DNA from: Melastoma dodecandrum
Taxonomy: Eukaryota > Streptophyta > Magnoliopsida > Myrtales > Melastomataceae
DNA: 64,000 nucleotides
Direction: 5' to 3'
Assembly (NCBI GenBank): GCA_029817715.1
Contig: JARUPY010000395.1
Location: 682,001-746,000 of the forward strand
The notes under the pieces were generated by a model that was not told the DNA's origin, made no database searches, and was given only the letters and a program-made list of their open reading frames with translations. Position numbers and translations under genes: made by a program. The number at the start of each line of letters is the position of its first letter. Position 1 is the first letter of the stretch. Below are positions 35,801 through 47,853 of the stretch, piece by piece.

Positions 35801-37749
35801 CGGTAAATTCGACCTCGCGTTTCAACTCCCGCGTACTAGCTCCACTCTGCAAACGCAGCGGCATACCCCTAGCTTGGCTCTCTTGCAGACAGAGCACAGT
35901 GACGGTGACCTCTGTCTCCTCTTACTGGTGGCCGACCCTCTCCGACACCCTGTTCTTTGGCCTCCGAGTCTGCCGACCTTAGACTCGAAGCCAGCTAGCT
36001 CTGAGGACGCCTCCTCGCCATTGGCCCCATCTGCCTTGACATCAACATCAGCACCAATCCCAGACCATCGGCGAGTCCAGCGGCCACAATAACAACCTAC
36101 CCAGTCTTACGACAAGCTGTGTCGAATTCGGTCCTTTCAGCCCTTTAGTGACCACTAGCGTCAGGCAGTATCGAATTCAGTCTTTTCCAGCTCTTCAGGC
36201 ACCATTTGCGTCAGGTGATGTCATTCCATCTATAAATTCGTAATATTTCGATGTTTTCGGCCACCCTTATTCTTCCCCTCATCACATGAACAATGGCCGA
36301 CGAAACGTCAATAGCAAGCTCCCGGCCACCTCGATCCCCACCAAGCTCACCTGTTTATGAGAGTCCCCTATCATCACTATTGCAGCTGACCCTTGACTCC
36401 ATAAGCCGGCCTTCATTCTTCATCAGCCAAATTAGGAGCTGCCGTGTCCCGGTTACAGTTCCCAGCGAAACCTGCTCCACGCTCAGTCCCTTCATCAAGC
36501 ATCCCCGACCACGACCAGAGAGTCTCCCAGTCGTGGTTCCTCATGCCCTGACCTCCTAGTGCCTCGGTTGCGCCTTACCCTGAGTCAGACTAGCTTTATC
36601 TCACTTCATAAGCCGACATCGTACCCAGCAACCAGATCCACTACCCCTCATCGACGAGCCGCGTTGTCACCACCCTCTAATTTCCCCCAGAGGTTGTCAC
36701 CTTGACGAGAGTCTCCCAGCGACAAAGATTCACACGGATGCAAGATTTCTTCCCAAAGCACATGTTGGAGAATGGCGAAGGTGAGAGTCTTCGTTTCCCT
36801 TCTCTTGTTTATTTAAAATGATCGGCCCCATTCTGTTTTGTTCCATTATTATTTTCATTTTTCTTCCATGCCTCTCGGTGAATGAAGTCATCGATATTAA
36901 AAATTAAGGGTGCTTTATATTAATCGTGTTGAGCTAAATCTGTGATTTTTCTAGTGATTCGATTAATTGATTTATCCTAATCAACTATTTATCATTCGGA
37001 CGATTTCTATAACATTTCTAAATTTTTATTTCTTCGCACTCTACTTTGTAAAAATCCGACGAAAATGCAAAGGTTCATCGTTTGAAGTGCTTTGTTCCTC
37101 ATTTTATCGTTCCTCATTTTATCGTTTTCTTATAACAGTTTATTTCGATTGATTTGTACCTGTGCATATATTTTGGCAGCGTGCCTTACAAATAACCAAA
37201 GTACCCGCCCCATTCAACGCGTTATATACATTCGTGGGTTTATTTCGGATTCACGAAAATCAAGACCCTCTAAAGATGCTTCATACACGCCAACGTACGG
37301 AATGTCATTTCATTTTAATGGAAGACGAAAAATAGTACTAACCTCACTTTCCCTAGACCCGGTTCGAATTCAATTTGGCTTAGACAGTTGAGGGTGTTCA
37401 TATAGACATTGTTAGGCTCAAGATAATTTTTTTTAATGTCAAACAATCTCTTTTTCTAAAACCGAGCTCAAATAAATTCCGAAGCCCCCGCGACACTGTA
37501 AAAGCTACTATTTGTATCATGGGAGGAGGTCAGACAAACCAAAGTGGTGGGTTGCGATAAGTTTTAAGCAGCTGTGCTTCACCCATAAGTTAGTTTTTAA
37601 GACCTGAAACACCATCCACAAACCATCTTCACGTCAAGGAATTCCCTGTCCTGTTGGTTCTGTCGACTCACCTGCTTGCCTCTTTTCTTATTAACGCTCA
37701 GTAACAGGGTGCTCACTCATGGGCGGATATCTCTTCCATCATTACAGCG
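32801..37749. other. Spacer between B1 and B2
   Basis: Counterpart of the A1-A2 spacer, including the GGCCCA-rich block at 34,585-34,690 and the GC-richer part at 35.5-36.7 kb with overlapping open frames that match nothing I know. A stretch of about 700 bases found in A (near 17.1-17.8 kb) is absent here. Confidence 0.5.
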
Positions 37750-38492
37750 ATGGGACGAATGTTCTGCAGATGCGCTGTCACTGTCAATGCCTGTAAAAAC
37801 CCCTTCCATACCCGACCGGAAGACTTGAGAGGTATGATCTGTGCTGAACCAAATACTTTTTACTGTACAGGGCCCCAGCGGGTGACACTTAATGCATGCT
37901 TGCTAATCCACTTGGCTGCTTTCTTCTTCATAAATCAGAGGATACATGGTACCTCGTGCGCTCAGGGGATAACAGAGATTCGGAAGCAGGGTACTGGAAG
38001 CCGAAAGGGGAACCTCACCAGGTCACATTAACGGGATCGCCCGTGTTTTGCTTGGAAGCCACCAGGGTATTCTGCGAAGGGGACGACCAGGAGACAGATT
38101 GGACAATGATACAGTATACAATGACCGTATTCAATGTAAGTAATGGAACTCAAGCTAAAAACATGGGAACATTCCGACTCTCAAAGATCTAACTGGGCTC
38201 TCTTGTGTGAAGGAGATTGTCTCAATATGCAGAATCGGAAAAGCTGCTTGTAATCACGTGGTTTGTCCGAATCTTGACGCTTTTTTCCATTCAACCAAGG
38301 TCCTTTCTAAGATGTTAGTTTCTTTTTTGGGATCAGATTGGTGATCCATTCCCTTCTGGTGACTTTCAAAACCTCATGAATAACTGCCCCTTCCTGACTG
38401 CCCTGAACCAGGAGGCCTCCCGCAACATCTTTGAAGGCGACTTCCTTGAGTTAGACCATCTCGAAGGACCTTTGATAACTCTACGAAAGTAG
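37750..38492 (+). CDS. NAC-like protein lacking subdomain A, unit B2, tail from an LTR
   Basis: Four exons: 37750-37831, 37939-38135, 38213-38260 and 38337-38492. All phases agree, giving 160 aa. Exon 2 holds EDTWYLVRSGDNRDSEAGYW, KPKGEPHQV and QETDWTMIQY, the closest match in the array to the NAC GYWKATG and TDWIMHEY motifs. Exon 3 is EIVSICRIGKAACNHV. Intron 2 is 77 bases and ends GAAG instead of GCAG. The last exon runs NNCPFLTALNQEASRNIFEG and then LEGPLITLRK; the final residues and the TAG come from the start of the solo LTR at 38,473. The twin A2 is broken by two deletions, which are absent here. The open frame after an old insertion suggests either some use or recent decay only in A2. 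Confidence 0.6.
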
Positions 38493-39807
38493 AGTTAAAT
38501 GATCACATTTGTGCCTTGATTTGAGTTAGTTCCGTCGTTCTAGGTGTTTAGATCGGATGTTTCAAGCTGAGTTCTGTTACCTCACGTTCGTTATTGTTCG
38601 TGTAGGGAATTGAAGATGAAATGAGGAACAACGAAGAGAGGAAGGAAGAGTTGTGAGAAGGAAGCGAGGAGTGCGACCACAGAGACCTCCGCAGCTGCGG
38701 AGAGTCTCGACGCAGCTGCGGGCAAGAGGAAGTTCGCAACCTCAGAGACTTCCGCAGCTGCGGAATATTTCTTCGCAGCTGTGATGAAGCCAAATGGAGC
38801 ACACCACATTGAAGTTCGCAGCTGCGGAAGATTTCCTCGCAGCTGCGGCAGAACCAGAAAATCTCCTCCCCTCCGAAATCTTAGATTCTTTCTTTATTTC
38901 TATTTAGGTCCTTTAGTTATTCCCTAGTATAAATACTCAAACTTAAGGCGTACTAGGGTTGAGGTGGTGGGAATTGGTTTTTTCTTTGACGGCAAAAAGC
39001 TCCTGACAGGATATTGGTGCCGGCGGAGAATTGCAAATCCTTTTCCCTTTTGCTTTTAGATTTCAATTATGCTTTCATCTTTGATCTGGCTTTCGTGTTG
39101 CATCGCTATGAACTAATTTCTTTGTTCTAGGACGACGATGGAACCTCGTGTTCTTTTGTAATTGTTGAACCTTTCTTTATTATGATTTGAATTTCCATCG
39201 GTTGTTTATCCAATTCCGTGTTTAATGCGTATTAGCAGCCTGATCAACTGTTGATATTGATTTGATCATCTAGGGAGACTCGAGAGGGTAGCCTAGGTCA
39301 GATCGGGATTAGGATAACCTAAGGAACCTTCGAGTCGAGAGACCGGGTTTTAGTGTGAGAGTAGAAATACCGTGCACCTTGGGTAATCAAAGTAGGGTTA
39401 AATCGTAAAGGGCCTCCACTAGTTCTTTGCCTAGACATAGAGTACAGAATTTGATACATGGGGGTACGTTCCCGGATATCCGAGAGGGTTATGGGGAGAG
39501 ATTAGCGGCCTACAGTTAACAACCGGTGAAATTCAATAGTAATAAGAAGAGGGGATATGAGAGCTTAAATCACGAGGGGAAATCAGTAGTCCTAGATCTT
39601 TCATTCTTATTGGTAATTCGATTCACTTTGCTGTTAGTTTAACTTCTCATCACTTAATTTGTTCACTTGACCTTGAATTTGGTTATCGAATTTGACGTTA
39701 CAAGACTTAATTGATACTGATTCTCTTTGGGATCGACCCTTGCTTGCCCTTACTGCTTAGTTTGTGTGAACGAGGATTTATTTTTGTTGCGTTGACGACG
39801 CGCACCA
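38473..39807 (+). mobile_element. Solo LTR, Athila-like, in the last exon of B2
   Basis: Copy of the A2 solo LTR (1,335 bases here), with the same ends and the same ACCTT duplication (38468-38472 and 39808-39812). A few indels around the GCAGCTGC repeats separate the two copies. It was carried along by the block duplication and did not insert twice. Confidence 0.85.
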
Positions 39808-40284
39808 ACCTTCATTTCCTACTGGGGATTAGGGAACCGGGGAAGTTGATGCGTTGTCCGGCAGGGTCTTTAGCCGACACGACATCTCATTCTTGACTTC
39901 CAAAACCGTGTTATCTTCTCTTTGTTATATCATGGACCGCAAGATGTAATGTCAACAAGAAGACTTCAATCAAACCCAACCCCTAGTTCCCATGTCACAC
40001 CTTCCTCGACGGACTTCCCTTTCTTCTAGCAACGAAGCTGCCAATTCGTCTTGTCATGTTGGTTATTGTCGACTGAATATTTGCGTTAGATTAACTGTCT
40101 GAAATGAGTCACTGTCTTAGCAATGGGAATGAGCGTTCAGTAGATGCCATGTGACTGTCGATGCTGATAAAAACCCGTCCCATAATCTGTCTAATATTGT
40201 GGAGAGTGGAAGGAGGACGAGAAGTCGTCAGAGGGTGGAAACATAGGGGAGCTCAATGCAATGGAATATGTCTGATGTCGGGGA
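39808..40284 (+). pseudogene. Detached 3' end of B2 and NAC exon 1 relic
   Basis: Counterpart of 24,256-24,732: the old last exon to GGGGATTAG, its 3' flank, and a first-exon relic at about 40,119-40,200. Confidence 0.6.
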
Positions 40285-40289
40285 CAATG

Positions 40290-42147
40290 TGTTGGGTATT
40301 TTTTTGGGTATGGATATGCGGAAGTGAAAATATGGTTTAATTTTAACGTCTATAGAGTAATTTATAACCTAAAAACATAAAAATCAATATCTCCTAAATA
40401 TCTTCGAAGATATTATTTTAAGTATAAAATCTAAACTAACCATACAGTAAAAATATCATAATCCCAACAATCTCCTCCTTGATGTTTTGCTGTTAATACC
40501 AAGATTTTCTCTTCTTGAATCTCTATCTATTCAAGCTTTTCTTCAACAAATCTTCAAGCTGATCTTCTGAATATTGGTCTTTAGAGCTCCTCATATTTGA
40601 TTATTTCAATCTTTTCTTGAAATCTTACTCGTTTTTCCTTTATGAGATCTTCCGACATAAATGCGCTTTATTCTTTCCACACAATAGGAAAGCTTTTCAT
40701 TTTCATTTTCACGGACAATGACCATCAGAATTCAATAATGGTGCAAGTCATATCCTTAAAATGCAAAGCATAATTTTTCTCTAACATTTGACCCACACTC
40801 AGAAAACTCGGTCTGATTCTAAAGACAAATTAAACATCTGATATATATTTGGTACCTGTCATTGTCTTTACAACAACTGTACCTCTGCCTTTGACATCTA
40901 GGAATTCTCTAATCCCATTCATCACTTTCAATTTGTTAGCTTTGTCCAGCCTCACAAAACTGCTCAAATCTGGCGTCATGTGATTTGTACAACCACTATC
41001 TATCAACCAAGTACGATCTCGTACCTTTGTTGAGAAACACGTAGCAATAAACAATTGATCATTTTCTTCTTCTATCGTTCGTGCTTGTTCCTCTTGAGAA
41101 GCTTCATTGTTTGGGCATTCTTTCTCCATATGACCAAGTTGTTGGCATGACCTGCATCGTACATTTGGTCTAAAGAAACAACGATTTTCAGAATGATTAT
41201 CTTTCTTACAATGTGGACATGAAGAAAATTTTATTCTCCTTGGTTTATCTTCTTGTCTTTTCTCTCCTTGAGATCTATACTGTCTAGCAACATAAGCTTC
41301 TTCAACACTCTTTTCTTATTTGTCATCTTTATGATTTGCATTATCTTCTTATTGTATCAACATTCTCCGTTCTTGAGTTTGAAATGCATGGATGAGCTCA
41401 ATCAACGAGATCTTTGACAAATCTTTGGAGTTTTTAAGAGATGATATCTTTGACTCAAATCTTTCTGGCAAACTCACCAGCACTTTCTCCACAATTCTGC
41501 TATCTGGTAATTTCTCTCCAAGAAGCCGAATTTTGTTGACGATCGCCAAAAGTCTATCAGCATACTCTTTGCCAGTCTCACTTTCTTTCATCCGCATACG
41601 CTAAAGTCTCTCTTCAAATTCAGAATCTATATACGACGCGTTCTGCTGCTGCCCATAAACTCCTTATGCAACTTGTCCCACGCGTCCTTAGGAGTCTCAC
41701 AAGAAGAGGCCTTTGGAGACTTTGTCGACTCCTCCTCATGGAGTCGGATTTGATTCAAGGTCGGATCATTTCCTAGAGTTGTTGGATCTTTATCAGCTTC
41801 AACCCACTACCACAAGCCAAGACCTCTGAGGTGTGTTTTCATCTTCACGGCCCACAACTGATAGTTCTCGCCGTCGAAGGTCGGAAGCATAGGAGATGAC
41901 GAACCGCTGGAAGCGGTAACAACAATCGAACCTCGCTCCAATACCACTTGTTGAGTATTTTATTGGGTATGGATATGCGGAAGTGAAAATACGCTCTAAT
42001 TTTATTTTAGAAGAACGACTTACATTCACCTCTCTGGAGTGATATATTTAAAACATAAAAACATAAAAATTAATATCTCCTAAATATCTTCAAAAATATT
42101 ATTCTAAGCATAAAATTTAAACTAGCAAAAACATCATAATCCCAACC
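40290..42147 (-). mobile_element. Ty1/copia remnant with gag-protease only (B copy)
   Basis: 1,858 bases, the same length as the A copy, with LTRs at 41949-42147 and 40290-40469 and the CAATG duplication at 40285-40289 and 42148-42152. It holds gag remains at 41349-41597 and the zinc knuckle and protease part (TWLIDSGCTNHMT) within 40830-41170, all on the - strand. No pol beyond protease. Confidence 0.9.
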
Positions 42148-43102
42148 CAATGATGATCTCGGCCACGGCCGCGGCTGAGCCTGAGGATGGTTGCCTTCGA
42201 ATGCAAGGAAGATGCAGCGGAGGATGATCACAAAATATTAAAATCAAAAGAGTAATTAATTAGATCATTCAAACCTAACTGGTGCTTTCATTTAGTTTGT
42301 GCCGATGAGTTGATCTGATCGCCCCGCCCCTCGACCAATGATTAGGAAGATCGAGTATAGCCGGCCATCTCTGACGAACCCGATCGCACATATCCAGTTC
42401 CTAACCAGGGAACCACCCTCTTATCCCATCGACGATGTAGGACAAATTCTTCTAACGGTCATGCTGATGGGAGTGAACCAATGGGATTACTTATTGTTAG
42501 ACTAAGACACTTATGACCCCTTTATTGTAGAGCTTAAAAATTATAACATATTTTTTTGTCTTGATTAAGCTTAAATATATTCATTAAAGTCTGCCTTTTC
42601 CCGCGCTTTTTATAAAAAAATATTTGATCATAGATGACAATTTTTGCTTCAACCTAAAATAATGGCCCAAATGAAGGGGGTTGGCTTATTTTTGTCGACC
42701 GACCCATCAAAAAATTCTGCTATAATCCTTTTTTTTCCTTTAAATATTACAATATTTGAACAAATGCAACTAATTTTATCACTACACTGATAATATAATT
42801 TTTCCTTCTTCAATTGACTTACTCGTTTTGGTACAAAAGTATTAGTTAAAAAAGAAAGACAGTGCCCGTTTGGTTGGCGCTGATTTTCATTTTTTAGTTT
42901 TGATGAAGAGACGGAAAGGTTGTTTGTTTAAAGAAAACGATAAAAAAAATAAAAACCGAAAAGACGGAAATGGAAAACATTTTTTTTTGGTTTCCATAGT
43001 TTTCTATCCTACGACAACAATAATATAAAAGCTTCTTACTGGCTTTTCCGCTTCTGTTTTTATTTTTTTTTAAGTTCCCTCCACTACATTTAATGTGCTT
43101 AA

Positions 43103-44779
43103 TGTTAGTATGTGCACATATGTGCAAAAACACTTTTATTGTATTTGTGGATAAATAATTAATAAATGCGAGTATTTGTCATTTATTATTTTACTTTTCT
43201 GCACGTAAAATTATTAATGATAAAGTCTCATAGATTAATGAGTATATTAATTAGAAAGAGTCCGTGATCGGATAGATGTTTAGAGGGCGCATGGACATCT
43301 AGATCATCGCTAAGTATAACTAAGGTCAAGCTAGACCAAGAGATTGTATATCTAAGCTATACTTAGGGGTACCCTGAGATTAGAGATACTGGACACGACC
43401 CGTTTAAGAGGATACCACATATTAAACATAATTGGTCAATCCTCTTTATGTACGAGTGTAACTGATCTTTTGACTTGTTACATTCATTTATTCTATGCGT
43501 GGAGTTTGTACACTTTGACGTCGTTAAAATCAGTCTTTAATCGGATTGTGAATAATACGATTGTTGGGTGTGTGACAAAGCATAGAGAGAATATTGTTGA
43601 GTCAATATAGGATTCATCACTCTTTTAGATTAGAGAGTTGATATCTTGGCCACTTGATAGAGATATTAGTGGCACTAAAATCAATGGCCATGGGAGGAAT
43701 GTTTTACATTCAAGTGAGTCTATTATATCTTGGTAATCAAATAAAACAATTAATTTGGTGATGATGTTCTTTGCGCCGGATTAATTGGGATGTCGGTTAG
43801 ATGAATTACACGGTAATCGGTTCATAGTGGTTTATGATTTATGATCATTATCCTAACACGTAGGGTGACTAAAAACTGTTGCTAGACGGTTACCTTAGTT
43901 TGTGTATGGATTTACACTACCTTCGTGTATAGGACCTAGATGGTCGCACGCATAGCACGTCGACACGAACATTATATTATTGATTATTTAGTGGATAATA
44001 AATTAATCATTTTAATATTTCAAAATTAGAATTAATTGGATTATTAATTTATTCTGAAATACCGGAAGTAAATAAACATGAACCAAGATCGAGTATGGAT
44101 TTATTCAGGTCAATTTGAATTTATTTTGAGGATAGTTAAATCTTATTTAAACTAATATTTGTTGAATATAAATTGATATATTCGAGATATTTTATGAATA
44201 TAAGATTTAACTAAATTCAATTAAATTAATCTATTTTTTTAAGGTATAAATTTATGGAATTGATTTTTATTATTTAAAATTGAAAGATTTAATTTCTTAC
44301 GTTACAAAGAGAAACATTTGTTTTTCTTTAAATGATCTCTTTCCTAAAATGATGAGTGAGTGCATTGTTGTACGAAAAAAAAGGTCTGACGTGAGGAATT
44401 AGGAGAAAGAGAAAAAGAAATAACCTGCGAGTGAGGTGAGTTGTTAGAAAATCAGAAAACCAAAAGGAAAAAAAAGGTGTGTAGAGAGGTTTTGAGGTTT
44501 TCCTTCTCAAAAGTTCTTTGTCGATCCAAGAGGCTAGCACCTAAGGGATTGTCAAGGTGTTCGTGATCACGTGCACGTGGATACCGCTAGAGGAGTCACA
44601 CGTGGAGCTCTCGATCGATTGTTCCTGATTACAGTTTTTGTTTCGCCGGAAATTACAAGGTACGGTTTCCGGGTAATAATTTTATTATATTTTCTTATAA
44701 TATGATATATGTATACGTACTAATTATTTTGGGCATAAAATCTAATTTTTATTGCTTCCGCTCTGCCTGAATTCTAACA
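43103..44779. mobile_element. Solo LTR of 1.68 kb (B copy)
   Basis: Counterpart of 27,533-29,220, starting TGTTAGTATGTG and ending GAATTCTAACA, with the CTTAA duplication at 43098-43102 and 44780-44784. Confidence 0.8.
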
Positions 44780-44784
44780 CTTAA

Positions 44785-47036
44785 TGTGTAAACAATTTTT
44801 TTTTTTTTAAAGTAAGGATGAAAATTTTGTGTAAAGCAAACACCCCTAAGGTATTTCGTAGGTTGAAGAAATACCAAGAAAGGGATTGAGGACGATGAGA
44901 ATGCTTGTCATGTCCACGATCTCAATGTATATATATATGAACATTTATTTAGATACATCACATCATGCTATGGACTTGAAAGTCTCTTATACATCTGGAG
45001 ATGCTGTTGATCACTGCACATATTGTAAATGAATTATTGAAAATTCTAGACATTTTGCATCTATATACATATATGTTTTTGTTTATATATAATATTTATA
45101 TGTACATGTATGTATATATGTATAAGAATAATCTTTCAGCCAAATCGAAACGTCACTCGTAATATTTCTTGAAATTAATTTCATATTAGTTTTGCATGAT
45201 TTCCATAATCTACATGTGTCTAGGACATTATTATATGTAGTTTGTCAAAATTGTTAGACTTACGGAAAAGCTTTTGTGAAAAATATTAATTTAGTTAATA
45301 TTTAGTTTTTTTTTTTAATTTTTTTTTAAATGTTTTGAAATTTTAGAGCCTAAAGTGTTGAGAAATTTGATCACATTTTCAAAATGGATTATTTCAACGA
45401 TCAGTTTTACTTCAACAATTTTTTAATAATAACTTTTTCATAAAATAAAATAAAAAACGCAACGCCTCCGTAGGTCGAAACCCGTTTCGGCCCGGCCCAA
45501 TTGTAAATGCCTGTCGAATATTCAAGGCCCAATTTGGCCTCGGGCCAGAGAATGAACTTAAACTTCATCTCCTCTCCCTCGTCCTTACTCTGAACCGCCA
45601 CCATCTCATACCATTCTTAGTTTTTCAAAGATCTCGAGTTTGTTTGCGATATGGACACAAACAATGGTAATGTATGCACTTGCGTCGTGGAGCGGGCGTC
45701 GAATTTGTTAGATTCCAGTCAAAGAAGGAGAAATGAATGCTGGAATCACAATGAATATTTCATGTGGCTACTATTTTATATTTAATGAGAGTCATTCGTT
45801 TAGGTCGTCGGGTGTTGCTCGTAGTGCTACTTGCTCCACAAGTCACCGCCTCTTTCTTTTCTGTCCAAAAAGAAAACATTATCCTAAACCCCGAAATCCC
45901 CCAATTCCTCCTCGAGAACACCTGACGGCAACAACCAATTGAATGGATAAGGTCGGTTGCAGTCAGTGGCGAAGCTAGAAAAATTAGGTAAGGTGAGGCC
46001 TTAATTTATTGTTATGCGTACATAACACCATGTTACGATATAACAGGAACTAACACATGGTTAAAAATATATAATCATCAAGACTTTAAATAGATAATGT
46101 AATATAAAGAACAAAAAGAAGAGCGTAGGGACACGAACACTCACTTCTGTTTTGCGTAGGGATTACGGGTCTGAACACGCCAGTCGAAAATGAAGGAGAA
46201 AAACATGCCATGGTTCTAGAATAACAACGAATACTTTTCACCCTGTTTGTCTTTTCTTTCTGTTCTTCTCTCATCTTTAGTCTCGTCTTGATAGTGGGGG
46301 GCAGCTTTCTGTTGTTGGAAGAATTTGGTTAATGATATTCAACAGGTACGCAGCGGGCGGCAGGAAATGTCTCGGCCGCACACATAGTAATTTAAGATTT
46401 ATGGTATTACTTCTTCCTCCCCAAGTTGGCTGGCTGTGTCTAGAAAGAAAATATTATCCCAGATCCCACAGAAACAAGAATTCCTCTCGAACACCTTACA
46501 ACGACAATCAATTAGATCTACGCAAAATGATAGGATGCGGAGATCAGCTGCAGTGACCCGGCAAATAAATTCTAAAAGGATAGTGTGAGGCTTGATATCA
46601 GGATATACTAAACGTATTTGCTAGATCACTGTTAAAAGCAAATTTTCACATTTTGCAGGACTTAGTGATGAACTTACATGTTGGACATTTTTCACACTCA
46701 GGCCGAGTTACGTGTAGCAGTTGTTATCCTTATGGTCTTTCTACTTGTACGGAATGTTCGACCCCATGTCCAAGGCGGCCGACTTTGTCAGAAATGTATT
46801 TTGGCTTGGGTGTTTGATACTGTTATTTAGTACTTGGCATTATTTTCTTAAAAGCCAAAGTGGCTGGGGGAGTCAGTTTATAAGCAGCTGTGCTTTCACC
46901 CATCATCACCTCAGGGAATTCCCCCCACCTGTCCTGTTTGTTGGCCTGTCGATTCACCTGTATCCCCTCTTTTCCGGTAAACTCTCTTTAACAGGGTGCT
47001 CGCTCGTGGGTGGATAACCCTTCCATCGCTGTAGAG
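44785..47036. other. Spacer between B2 and C
   Basis: Includes the GGCCCA-rich block at 45,487-45,610 and the right end of block B near 46,387. At 46,400-46,560 there is a worn extra copy of the sequence at 45,830-45,960. From about 46,570 the sequence follows the upstream region of A1 (14,390 onward). No gene seen. Confidence 0.5.
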
Positions 47037-47853
47037 ATGGGACGATTCTTCCGCAACTTCCCTGTCAACTTCGTTGCTGATAAAAACCCCTTGCAGAACC
47101 GCCCTGAAGACTTGAGAGGTATGATCCGAAGTGAATGATTTTACAGTAAAGGGCCCCCGCCGGGGGAAAAACAAAAACATGCTTGCTAAAAATCCACCCG
47201 GCTGCTTCTTTCTTCTTTACATCAGAGCATGCGTGGTACCTCGTTCGCTCGGGTGTTGCCAGAGATTCGGAAGCGGCCTCCTGGAAGTCGAAGGGGGAAC
47301 CTCACCATGTCACATTCATGGGACTGCCGGTGAATTGCTGGAAAACCACCAGGGTATTCTGTGAAGGGGATGGCCAGGAGACAGATTGGATAATGACACA
47401 GTATACGATTACCGTATCCAATGTAAGTAATGGATCTCAAGCTAAAAGCACGAGAACACTCCGACCTCTCAAAGGTCTAACCGAGCTCTTCTGTGTGCAG
47501 GAGACTGTCTCAATATGCAGAATCGGGAAAGCTTCTAGCGATCACTTGGTTTGTCCGAATCTTGATGCCTTTTGCCATTCATTCAAAGTCCTTTCGTAAG
47601 ACATTAGCTTTTTGTTTTTTTTTTACAGACCGGTGATCCATTCCCCTCGCGTGACTTCCAAAACCACGAGAACAACTGCCCCTTCCTGACTGCCGTGAAC
47701 CAGGAGGCCTCTCGCATCATCTCCGAAGGTGACTTCCTGGAGTATGAGGATCTCAAAGGACCTTCATTATTTCCTGCTGGGGATGAGGGAACCAGTGAAG
47801 TTGAGGCCCTGTCCGGCAGGGGATTTAGCCGACAAGACTTGTCATTCCTCTAG
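47037..47853 (+). CDS. NAC-like protein lacking subdomain A, unit C (full tail)
   Basis: Four exons: 47037-47118, 47226-47422, 47501-47548 and 47629-47853, giving 183 aa with every phase in register. The ATG sits in GAGATGGGA. Residues 1-27 are RNFPVNFVADKNPLQNRPED and flanks (B-C border). Exon 2 has EHAWYLVRSGVARDSEAASW, KSKGEPHHV and QETDWIMTQY (C, D). Exon 3 is ETVSICRIGKASSDHL (E). The tail has NNCPFLTAVNQEASRIISEG and ends GRGFSRQDLSFL, 23 residues past the stop of A1 and B1. Intron 2 starts GTAAGT, is 78 bases and has no stop in frame; intron 3 is 80 bases with a strong T-run. An in-frame TAA lies just before CAG at 46,992, so the protein starts at this ATG or after a splice to that AG from an exon I cannot find. 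It is the most diverged copy, yet open. Confidence 0.65.

Larger units (their letters stand above)
30840..46387. repeat. Array block B: second copy of the duplicated NAC block
   Basis: Holds units B1 and B2 in the same order and strand as block A, with the same three insertions at the same sites. Its right end, just before 46,388, matches the right end of block A up to GCCGCACACATAG; after that the two flanks differ. Confidence 0.85.

Noticed and set aside
47588..47628. 41-base intron in unit C (donor at GTCCTT)
   Set aside because: Too short for a plant intron. The donor GTTTGT at 47,549 gives 80 bases with the same phase and matches B1 and B2.
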